64,000 bases of DNA, taken from the NCBI GenBank assembly GCA_029245395.1, contig JAQWPL010000033.1:62001-126000 (forward strand). The letters are read 5' to 3'. Positions 26,891 through 34,676 of this stretch are shown here, one piece after another. Source of the DNA: Gammaproteobacteria bacterium (GTDB lineage Bacteria; Pseudomonadota; Gammaproteobacteria; Pseudomonadales; Pseudohongiellaceae). The translations under genes and the position numbers were made by a program. Below the pieces are notes generated by a model. That model was not told where the DNA came from and did not search any database. It worked only from the letters and a program-made list of their open reading frames with translations. Within the stretch, counting starts at the first letter, position 1; the number at the start of each line of letters is the position of its first letter.

Positions 26891-29884
26891 ATGAGCACCA
26901 GGAAATCCGCTACTCAATTCGCACGACGTAAAAGCACATCATTCCGAAAATCCATTTTTAAACTTTCAGCACTGGCTCTGGCCACCGCATTGGCCAACCA
27001 GGGACTTGCCCAGGATATTGAAGAAATACAAGTCACTGGTAGTCGTATCCAGAGAGAAGGGATGGAATCACCTACGCCAGTTACACAATTATCCCTTGAT
27101 GAACTTAGCAGCTTTGAACCAGGACAGCTGGCAGAAGCACTGAGTCAGCTACCCCAGTTTTTTAATAACCAGCGTCCCAGCCAGGTAGGCTGGAACTCAG
27201 CCGGGGCAAATCTAAATCTGCGCGGTGCAGGTTCACAACGTTCATTGGTACTACTTGATGGTCGCCGTGTTCCCGCAGGCAACCGTTGGGGTATTCCCAA
27301 TATCAGTTCCTTGCCTGAAGCCGCCATACGAACGGTAGAGACAGTCACAGGTGGTGCATCCGCCGCTTATGGTACTGACGCCGTAGCCGGTGTAATCAAC
27401 TTCAAGCTGGACACAGACTATGTTGGCACCAAAATAAAAGCGCAAACGGGCACCAGTTCACGCTCTGATGGCGATAACCATGAGCTTGGTATCACCTGGG
27501 GCGCCGACATTGGTAGTGACGGCCATCTCATCGTTTCCCTTGACGCTTTTCGGCAAGATAAAATTATCTCAAACAAAGCATTGCAGGACCGCGACTGGTA
27601 TCAGCAAAGAGCACTGATTACCAACCCTGATGCCAATGGCCCAAGTCTTATTAACCGCCCCTACGTTGTTTCAACCCAGGTCTCTACTGGTGGCATCATC
27701 AATGCGTCCGGATCGGATCTTCACCGTTGGGCATTCACCCGTGACACTAGCGGCAATGTAGTTGCTGGCCCTCAGGATTTCAGTGGTGTCGGCCAGTTTA
27801 TAGGTGGGTGTAACTGCCAGGCCCTGACGGAATCTACCCGAGACTGGGGTAATGATGCTGACAACTTCATTGCAAATCGCAATGAAAGGGAGAATGTTTT
27901 TGTCTTCTACGATCATGACGTGACTGAAGAGCTGAATGTGTATGTCCAGGGCATATACGGGTTCACTGAAGTAGAAAGACCCTGGTTCTCTACACCCTTC
28001 CTGTCGGGTCCGTGGACTGTCAATATATTCTCTGGCAACCCTTTCCTGCCGCCTGAAGTTCAGCAGATTATGGACGATGAGGGTCTAGCCTCTTTTAACA
28101 TGGCCATGATTGGAGATAACCAGGCAAACAATCCCCTGGGGCAATACAACATTATGCAGGATGACGTTTCCAGGTCCGGGACGGTGGGTTTTAACCTGAA
28201 TCTCTCAGATGCTGGCTTCTTTACTGACTGGGATGTCAGTGGCTATTACCAGTTTGGTCGCGTAAACCAGCACCAGCATTTCTTCAACGGTCCGGATCTG
28301 GCTTATCTGTTTCCGGCCATGGATGCGGTGGTTGGGCCGGATGGCCAACCAGCCTGCTACGCTGCCATAGCGAATCCCACGGAATGGAGTGATTGCCGGC
28401 CAATCAATCTGTTAGGTGGCGTGCAAAGTGCCGCATCAACTCCAGCCGGTATTGATTACGTTATGGACAGGGAAAAGGTAATTGAAAGTCTTTACGAGCA
28501 ATCGTTTGGTGAAATTACCATTGCAGGTCAGCTTCACGAAGGTTTTGGTGCAGGCTCCATACAGGCATTTTTCGGTGCGTCTCACCGTGAAGATGATGTT
28601 CGCCAGCAAGCCAAGGAACTGGAAGACGAGTTTGTTTTCCTCGGCGGTCAGAACACCGGTTTCCGCGGCCTGATACCAGAGAATTTCCCCAATGGCATGG
28701 CTGGAATCAGGGCTGGAAGTGTACCCCCGGGGTTCCAGGGCGCCGGCAATTTGTCGCGCATTCTCTTTACCGGATCTATCCAGACACCCACCACGATATT
28801 GGACGGTAATTTCACTGTCGATGAGGTTTTTGGCGAGATCAACGTTCCACTTATCGCCGACGCTTCTATGGTGCAGCAGCTTGATGCCAGTCTCGCATAC
28901 CGCTATGCGGATTATTCAGGGTCGGGCGGCATTGAATCCTGGAAAGTGGGCCTGAGCTGGGAAGTCAATGATGAACTGCGACTCCGGGCGACCAAATCCC
29001 GCGACGTCAGAGCGGCTTCTATGCGGGAAAGGTTTGATGAAACCGCCGGTGGAGCTGCGGTGGTTGACCCCTTCAACAACAACTCGTTTATTTTTACAGC
29101 GAGTCGAAGTGCTGGTAACCCATTCGTGGATCCAGAGGAAGCGGACACTCTTACATTTGGGGCGATCTATCAGCCAAGCTGGCTACCCGGTTTCTCCGTG
29201 TCCGGTGACTGGTACAGCATCAGTATTGACGGCGCCCTGGCTCAACCAGGCTTCCAGGATGTCGTCGACGGCTGTTTTGATGGTGCGCAGATTTTATGCG
29301 GCCTGATTGAGCGCAGCCCTGAGACAAACCAGATCACTCGCATCACCAGGATCTATTTCAACCTGGATGAATTGCGCCTGAAGGGCTTTGACCTTGAGAT
29401 GCGCTATGCCATGGATGTCAGTTTGTTTGGTGGAGATGAGAGTTTGTCATGGCGCATGATTGCCTCAAGTGTGGATGAGAACTCCCAGGTGATCCAGGGG
29501 GCACCAAGAGATTATCTGGACCGCCAACAGCCTTCCTTGCGTTACCTGACCAACCTGACCTACACCAGGAATGATTTCAGAGCATTCCTGAACGGTCGTT
29601 ACGTCAATGAGTATGACCAAAACAGGCGTCGAACAGAGGGGGTGCATGTTGATGACAATACCATCAACGATGTTTTCCTTACCGACCTGACTCTGGGATA
29701 TAACTTTACCGACAGCGGCGACAGAACTTACAACGCATATCTGACGGTGAATAATCTGTTTGACGAAGCGCCTCCACAAACACCAGGAAACGGTGTTGCC
29801 TTTTTTGGTGGAACCAACGGTGTCAATGGTCTTTATGACGCCATTGGTCGACGTTATGCGATTGGTGTAAACGTGAACTTTTAA
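26891..29884 (+). CDS. TonB-dependent outer-membrane receptor
   Basis: The 997-residue product has a long positively charged signal region ending A-L-A-N-Q-G-L-A-Q, a plug domain starting IEEIQVTGSRI, the plug motifs RGAGSQRSLVLLDGRRV and VETVTGGASAAYGTDAVAGVINF, and a beta-barrel that ends in an aromatic strand (IGVNVNF). Receptors with LLDGRRV and GASAAYG plugs and large loops are common in marine gammaproteobacteria and often import carbohydrates or other large molecules. The ATG at 26891 follows GGAG; a TTG 17 codons earlier is unlikely. No ligand can be named. It is followed by a terminator and then the PQQ-type gene. Confidence 0.9.
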   Translation: MSTRKSATQFARRKSTSFRKSIFKLSALALATALANQGLAQDIEEIQVTGSRIQREGMESPTPVTQLSLDELSSFEPGQLAEALSQLPQFFNNQRPSQVGWNSAGANLNLRGAGSQRSLVLLDGRRVPAGNRWGIPNISSLPEAAIRTVETVTGGASAAYGTDAVAGVINFKLDTDYVGTKIKAQTGTSSRSDGDNHELGITWGADIGSDGHLIVSLDAFRQDKIISNKALQDRDWYQQRALITNPDANGPSLINRPYVVSTQVSTGGIINASGSDLHRWAFTRDTSGNVVAGPQDFSGVGQFIGGCNCQALTESTRDWGNDADNFIANRNERENVFVFYDHDVTEELNVYVQGIYGFTEVERPWFSTPFLSGPWTVNIFSGNPFLPPEVQQIMDDEGLASFNMAMIGDNQANNPLGQYNIMQDDVSRSGTVGFNLNLSDAGFFTDWDVSGYYQFGRVNQHQHFFNGPDLAYLFPAMDAVVGPDGQPACYAAIANPTEWSDCRPINLLGGVQSAASTPAGIDYVMDREKVIESLYEQSFGEITIAGQLHEGFGAGSIQAFFGASHREDDVRQQAKELEDEFVFLGGQNTGFRGLIPENFPNGMAGIRAGSVPPGFQGAGNLSRILFTGSIQTPTTILDGNFTVDEVFGEINVPLIADASMVQQLDASLAYRYADYSGSGGIESWKVGLSWEVNDELRLRATKSRDVRAASMRERFDETAGGAAVVDPFNNNSFIFTASRSAGNPFVDPEEADTLTFGAIYQPSWLPGFSVSGDWYSISIDGALAQPGFQDVVDGCFDGAQILCGLIERSPETNQITRITRIYFNLDELRLKGFDLEMRYAMDVSLFGGDESLSWRMIASSVDENSQVIQGAPRDYLDRQQPSLRYLTNLTYTRNDFRAFLNGRYVNEYDQNRRRTEGVHVDDNTINDVFLTDLTLGYNFTDSGDRTYNAYLTVNNLFDEAPPQTPGNGVAFFGGTNGVNGLYDAIGRRYAIGVNVNF

Positions 29885-29907
29885 GTCCATGTTTTAAACA
29901 GTCCCTT

Positions 29908-29943
29908 AAAACCCGGCCGTGGAAACGCAGCCGGGTTTTTTTA
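29908..29943 (+). terminator. Rho-independent terminator after the TonB receptor
   Basis: AAAACCCGGC, a twelve-base loop, GCCGGG and seven Ts, starting 24 bp past the stop codon. Confidence 0.9.
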
Positions 29944-30022
29944 TTTACTGCTATAGAAACTCCTGAAGTCCTTATTATTCTCCTTCGTCTGAACTACAAT
30001 CCTGTTGAATTAACCTTCTACA

Positions 30023-31564
30023 ATGACACTTCTTATGCGTAATACCTGTTTGCTGCTCTGCCTGTTCTTCACCATTTCCTCCAGGGTTCTGGCTATTAGC
30101 TGCCCGGTTGAGCTTGGTTTTAATCCCGGCAATGATGATTCCTGGCAAGGCTGGGGTGGTGATCTTGGCAACACTCGTTTTAACAATTCTGACAACAACC
30201 CCATTAACAGCAGCACACTGCAAAACCTGCAACTGAAGTGGGCCTCCGGGTTTGACAACGTCCGTTCAGTGATTGGCAACCCCGCCCTTCATGGCAACCG
30301 TATTTTTATTGGTGATGAAAATGGAAAAGTCTATTCCCTTGACCGGGACAGCGGCTGTGAAGACTGGATTTTCCAGGCCGACAACGGCGTCAGAACCATG
30401 CCTCTGGTTGAAAACATAAATGGTCGCTGGACAGTATTTTTCGGAGATCGTAGTGCAAATTTCTATGCACTAGATGCTGTTACCGGTGAGCAACTATGGG
30501 AAGCCAAAGTGGATGATCATCCAGCCGCGATTCTTACTGGCGCACCTCAATACGTTAACCTGGAAAATGCATCAGAAGACCATCGACTGATAGTGCCCGT
30601 TTCATCCGGTGAAGAAGGTCTGGGCGCAGTCCCCAGCTACCCCTGCTGCTCCTTCCAGGGCAGCGTGGTTACTCTCAACGCATTGAGTGGAGAAACCATC
30701 TGGAAAACATACACTATTCAGGAGCCAGTAAGTGAGAATTCAGATGGCAAGATTGGCCCCTCCGGCGCTGCTATCTGGAGTGCACCAACAATTGATATTG
30801 ACTCGAACCTGCTTTTTGTCACTACGGGTGATGCCTATAGCGCACCAGCGGATATCGGTACAGATGCAGTAATCGCCATGGATCTGACCAGCGGTAATAT
30901 TCGCTGGATCAACCAGGGCACAAGCGACGATATCTGGACGGTTATCTGCATGACACCCAATGCCTTTGATGAATGTGGTCCTGACCATGACTTTGGTGCA
31001 CCCTCAATACTGGTTACTGCTAACGATATGGATATTCTGGCCGCTGGCCAGAAAAGCGGTATTGTGCGTGCCTATGACAGGCAAAGTGGAGAGATTCTTT
31101 GGCAAACTGCTCTGGTAGATAATACGACCGAGTTTGGCGGCAAGATAGTCTGGGGCGGTGCCAGTGATGCCAACAACAGTTACTGGGGTATTAACAATAA
31201 TGTGATTGCCGCTGTCAGCCACGAGGATGGCAGCATACTTTGGGCCGTGGACTTCCCTCCCGTTGCAGGCATGGAAAGCCATCCCGGCCTGGAAGGACCA
31301 GTAACTCTTAGCCATGATGTATTGTTTTCCGGCAGTTGGGACGGCATGTTACGTGCGCTTTCATCCAGTAGTGGTGAGGTGTTATGGGATTTCAATACGG
31401 CCGTTAATTTTGAAACAGTGAATGATGTGGCTGCCAACGGAGGTTCATTGGGCGCCGTAGGACAGGTTGTTGAAGACGGCCTACTGCTCGTGACTTCCGG
31501 GTATGTTGGTGTCAAAAATGGCGCTACTGGTAACGTACTATTGGTCTTTGAGCTTGTTCCCTGA
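30023..31564 (+). CDS. Secreted PQQ-type beta-propeller, polyvinyl-alcohol-dehydrogenase-like
   Basis: The 513-residue product has a signal peptide (about 1-24) and repeated propeller blades with tryptophan-docking motifs (for example GKVYSLDRDSGCEDWIF near residue 96, and GEILWQTALVD near 355). The GWGGDLGNTRFNNS motif near residue 43 is typical of polyvinyl-alcohol dehydrogenases and related quinoproteins. Unlike many of those enzymes there is no CxxCH haem domain in the protein. An adjacent double cysteine (SYPCCSFQG) near residue 210 may form a disulfide. Start codon is uncertain: the ATG four codons later is equally possible. It lies 80 bp after the receptor terminator. Confidence 0.75.
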   Translation: MTLLMRNTCLLLCLFFTISSRVLAISCPVELGFNPGNDDSWQGWGGDLGNTRFNNSDNNPINSSTLQNLQLKWASGFDNVRSVIGNPALHGNRIFIGDENGKVYSLDRDSGCEDWIFQADNGVRTMPLVENINGRWTVFFGDRSANFYALDAVTGEQLWEAKVDDHPAAILTGAPQYVNLENASEDHRLIVPVSSGEEGLGAVPSYPCCSFQGSVVTLNALSGETIWKTYTIQEPVSENSDGKIGPSGAAIWSAPTIDIDSNLLFVTTGDAYSAPADIGTDAVIAMDLTSGNIRWINQGTSDDIWTVICMTPNAFDECGPDHDFGAPSILVTANDMDILAAGQKSGIVRAYDRQSGEILWQTALVDNTTEFGGKIVWGGASDANNSYWGINNNVIAAVSHEDGSILWAVDFPPVAGMESHPGLEGPVTLSHDVLFSGSWDGMLRALSSSSGEVLWDFNTAVNFETVNDVAANGGSLGAVGQVVEDGLLLVTSGYVGVKNGATGNVLLVFELVP

Positions 31565-31580
31565 AACCGATACTGTTATT

Positions 31581-31628
31581 GGTTCAGGTTCTTGTTGGCA
31601 CAGGTTTTTGTTGGTTCAGGTTTTTGTT
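31581..31628. repeat. Three 16-bp tandem repeats after the PQQ-type gene
   Basis: GGTTCAGGTTCTTGTT, GGCACAGGTTTTTGTT and GGTTCAGGTTTTTGTT follow one another directly, 17 bp past the stop codon. Confidence 0.85.
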
Positions 31629-31760
31629 CTGGTTCTATTCTCCGGAGAAACGCGGTATAAAGAGCCCCCCCAACTAATTGCCCGAACATAAAAAAAGAGA
31701 TACCAAAATAATTCCGGAGCAGTTTTAATAATTTCGGTTTCATAAAAAGAGGACTATAAA

Positions 31761-32261
31761 ATGCGAAGCCTTATAAAAGTTTTTCCCCTATTCATGCTGT
31801 TACTCAGCTTTCCATTATTCGCCCAGGAACCGGTGGTAGGTGTCGATGATCCTGAATCCCTGTTTGTGGATGATGACCCGGTAAAACATCGTAATAAACA
31901 GGCCACACTTCACATCATGCGTGAATTGCTGCAATGCAATCAGTGGTCGCGTGCGGGCGAATGGCTCACAGACGCCTATATCCAGCACAATCCCAATGCG
32001 GCTTCAGGCCTTGATGGGGTTATCTTTTTCTTTACTCAAGTGCTTGGCGCTCAGCCCATAGAAGAATGTGATGAGCTGACCACGGAAATCACCGCTGTTA
32101 TGGCCGATGACGATTACGTCACCGTACTGTGGCCCCGCACCTATGACCACCCCAATGAGCCAGGTGAGACCTACAGCACTTCCTGGTTTGATACATGGCG
32201 TTTTGTTGATGGTAAAGCGGATGAACACTGGGATCCGGCAACAATTGCTCCAGCCCCATAA
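31761..32261 (+). CDS. Exported SnoaL/NTF2-like protein
   Basis: The 166-residue product has a signal peptide (about 1-22, ending L-F-A-Q) and then a single domain with YIQHNP near residue 74 and WFDTWRFVDGKADEHWDPA near the C-terminus. These are the features of the SnoaL-like polyketide-cyclase branch of the NTF2 fold. Such exported proteins are common in environmental gammaproteobacteria and have no agreed function. It has its own terminator. Proximity to the receptor and PQQ-type genes suggests, but does not show, a shared process. Confidence 0.7.
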   Translation: MRSLIKVFPLFMLLLSFPLFAQEPVVGVDDPESLFVDDDPVKHRNKQATLHIMRELLQCNQWSRAGEWLTDAYIQHNPNAASGLDGVIFFFTQVLGAQPIEECDELTTEITAVMADDDYVTVLWPRTYDHPNEPGETYSTSWFDTWRFVDGKADEHWDPATIAPAP

Positions 32262-32280
32262 ATAAATTTAATCTGGATCA

Positions 32281-32318
32281 AAAAAACCGGCTGCGGTTTT
32301 GCAGCTGGTTTTTTTTCG
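32281..32318 (+). terminator. Rho-independent terminator after the SnoaL-like gene
   Basis: AACCGGCTGC, a six-base loop, GCAGCTGGTT (one G-U pair) and a T run. Confidence 0.9.
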
Positions 32319-32590
32319 TCATGAAATTGGAAGTCTGGGTATTGGCTGACACCAATGAAGATAGCCACTGTTTCCGGGACTTGGCTAGTTGAATATCCTT
32401 ACCAGCGAACAGCGCAAAAACAGATTACACTGCCATCAATCCTGCTATAATCCGCTCGCTTTTAAATAGCGCCCACATTGACACCGGAACTGGCCCTTCC
32501 AACTCAGCTCAAGATAGCTATAATTCACATTAAATAAATTCTATAATATATTGATTTTAATATATTTATATACTTAGAGATGTTTTTAAA
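32319..32590. other. Leader region of the fds operon
   Basis: No gene is visible between the terminator and fdsG. The region holds a promoter candidate (32443-32451), then an AT-rich stretch with AATATATT-N6-AATATATT (32545-32566), which could be an operator or an IHF-type site, 25 bp before the fdsG start. Confidence 0.6.
32443..32451 (+). promoter_or_regulatory. Extended -10 promoter, probably of fdsGBA
   Basis: TGCTATAAT followed by CCGC closely resembles the box ahead of the cytochrome c gene. Transcription would start near 32458, with a leader of about 130 bases. No good -35 box is visible. Confidence 0.5.
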
Positions 32591-33103
32591 ATGCAGCAAC
32601 TAGCAGGATCTATCAAGTACCAGGAATGGAATCTGGACGTCGCCAAAATGACTGTTCAGGAATTCAGGGGACGTACCGGCGGCGTTATGCTTGCCCTCCA
32701 TAAAATCCAGGAAACCTTCGGCTATGTGGATGACAGCGCCATGTCTATGCTGGGCAAGGTATTTAACCTGACCCGCGCTGAAATTCATGGGGTTACCAGC
32801 TTCTATCACGACTTCAAGCGCAGTAAACCCGGCACCTACACCGTAAAGGTCTGCCAGGCTGAAGCTTGTCAGGCCATGGGTTCTGAAAAACTTACTACCG
32901 ATATAAAAGCCTTCCTCGGAGTGGATTTCCACGAAACAACAGCCAATGGTGAATTTACCCTGGAACCTGTCTACTGCCTGGGTAACTGTGCTTGCTCTCC
33001 CAATATCATGGTAGATAAACAGACCTATGGCCGTGTCAGCATTGACGGCTTTAAGACTCTTGCCGACTCTCTTGCTACCTCTGCTACCGGGGAGAATGTG
33101 TAA
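32591..33103 (+). CDS. fdsG: NAD-dependent formate dehydrogenase gamma subunit (NuoE-like)
   Basis: The 170-residue product is a NuoE-like thioredoxin-fold 2Fe-2S protein. The ligand set is visible as CQAEAC near residue 88 and CLGNCACSPN near residue 129, and helices around IQETFGYVDDSAM are typical. In Fds/Fdh complexes it carries electrons between the FMN subunit and the alpha subunit. The stop overlaps the fdsB start by one base. It is first in fdsGBA. Confidence 0.9.
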   Translation: MQQLAGSIKYQEWNLDVAKMTVQEFRGRTGGVMLALHKIQETFGYVDDSAMSMLGKVFNLTRAEIHGVTSFYHDFKRSKPGTYTVKVCQAEACQAMGSEKLTTDIKAFLGVDFHETTANGEFTLEPVYCLGNCACSPNIMVDKQTYGRVSIDGFKTLADSLATSATGENV

Positions 33104-34641
33104 TGGTTAAGGTTTACATACCCCGCGAAACTACAGCAAATTCTCTTGGTGCCGAATTATTGGTCAATGCCATCGCAAATGAAGCCCAGTATCGCAACCA
33201 GGACATAGAGATAGTCCGCAATGGCTCCCGCGGTGCTTGCTGGCTCGAGCCTCTGATTGAAGTTGAAACTGCTTCAGGACGCATCGGTTATGGCCCGGTT
33301 ACCACTGAGGACATCGTTGATTTGTTTGATGCTGATTTTATAAACGGTGGGGAGCACGCTAAATTACTGGGCGATGTAGAAGCGCTCCCCTGGTTCAAAA
33401 ATCAGGAACGTCTAACCTTTGCTCGCTGCGGGATTATTGCTGCCACATCTGTGGCCGAATACGAAAGCCTTGGCGGATTTGTTGGCCTTAAGAATGCACT
33501 GGCTACAGATTCAGACGGCATCATTCAGGAAATGACAGATTCCGGACTCAGAGGGCGCGGCGGTGCGGCCTTCCCTACTGGCATCAAGTGGCGCACTGTC
33601 GCTGATTGTGATGCTGATCAAAAATACATTGTCTGCAATGCGGATGAAGGCGATAGCGGGACTTTCTCCGACCGCCTGATCATGGAAGGAGATCCGCTTT
33701 CGCTGCTAGAAGGCATGACTATCGCAGGTCTGGCCGTAGGCGCCGACAAGGGCTTTATCTATCTGCGCTCGGAATACCCGCTTACGCAAGCAATTCTCAA
33801 TGACGCTATCGCTAATGCCCTAGACGCAAATTTCCTTGGTGACAATATCCAGGACTCAGGGAAGAGTTTCACTATAGAAGTATTCATGGGTGCCGGCGCT
33901 TATATCTGCGGCGAAGAAACTTCGCTGTTGGAAAGCCTCGAAGGCAAGCGTGGCCAAATCCGCTTCAAACCCCCCTTGCCCGCCATTGAAGGTCTCTTTG
34001 GTAAACCCACCGTGGTAAATAATGTAATCTCACTGGCTTCAGTGCCTGTCATCCTGGAAAAGGGTAGCAAGCATTACGCCGGTTATGGTCAGGGACGCTC
34101 CCTGGGCACTATGCCCTTTCAGATTGGCGGCAATATCAAACAGGGTGGCCTGGTAGAAAAAGCCTTTGGTCTAACCTTGCGCCAGTTGATAGAAGACTTT
34201 GGCAGTGGCACGGCTACCGGTAATCCACTGCGTGCTGTGCAAGTGGGCGGTCCCTTAGGTGCCTATTTCCCGGAATCTTTGCTGGATACAGCCCTTGATT
34301 ATGAAGAGTTCGCCAAAGCCGGCGGTATGTTGGGCCATGGCGGTGTGGTCATCTTTGATGACAGTGTCAATATGGCCAAACAGGCGCGTTTCTCCATGGA
34401 GTTCTGTGCCGTGGAATCCTGTGGCAAATGCACACCCTGCCGCATAGGCTCGGTTCGTGGCGTGGAAGTAATAGACAGAATAGTTTCTGCTGAAAATTCA
34501 GAAGCGCGAGAAGCTGAGCATATCGTGTTGAAGGATTTATGCGACACCATGGAATCTGCTTCCCTTTGTGCCATGGGCGGCCTTACGCCAATCCCTGTGA
34601 TGAGCGCCGTTAAACATTTCGCTGCTGACTTTGAGCAGTGA
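33103..34641 (+). CDS. fdsB: NAD-dependent formate dehydrogenase beta subunit (NuoF-like)
   Basis: The 512-residue product has an N-terminal thioredoxin-like domain (about 1-120), a NuoF-type FMN/NADH-binding domain with GLRGRGGAAFPTGIKW (near 147) and YICGEETSLLESLEG (near 268), a SLBB-like region, and the 4Fe-4S motif ESCGKCTPCRIG near residue 440. It passes electrons from formate to NAD+. Fusion of the NuoE-like leading domain to NuoF is usual for FdsB. It overlaps fdsG by one base and precedes fdsA by 35 bp. Confidence 0.92.
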   Translation: MVKVYIPRETTANSLGAELLVNAIANEAQYRNQDIEIVRNGSRGACWLEPLIEVETASGRIGYGPVTTEDIVDLFDADFINGGEHAKLLGDVEALPWFKNQERLTFARCGIIAATSVAEYESLGGFVGLKNALATDSDGIIQEMTDSGLRGRGGAAFPTGIKWRTVADCDADQKYIVCNADEGDSGTFSDRLIMEGDPLSLLEGMTIAGLAVGADKGFIYLRSEYPLTQAILNDAIANALDANFLGDNIQDSGKSFTIEVFMGAGAYICGEETSLLESLEGKRGQIRFKPPLPAIEGLFGKPTVVNNVISLASVPVILEKGSKHYAGYGQGRSLGTMPFQIGGNIKQGGLVEKAFGLTLRQLIEDFGSGTATGNPLRAVQVGGPLGAYFPESLLDTALDYEEFAKAGGMLGHGGVVIFDDSVNMAKQARFSMEFCAVESCGKCTPCRIGSVRGVEVIDRIVSAENSEAREAEHIVLKDLCDTMESASLCAMGGLTPIPVMSAVKHFAADFEQ

Positions 34642-34676
34642 GTTATAATGCTATTTTTACGTTTAGGTGATACCCA

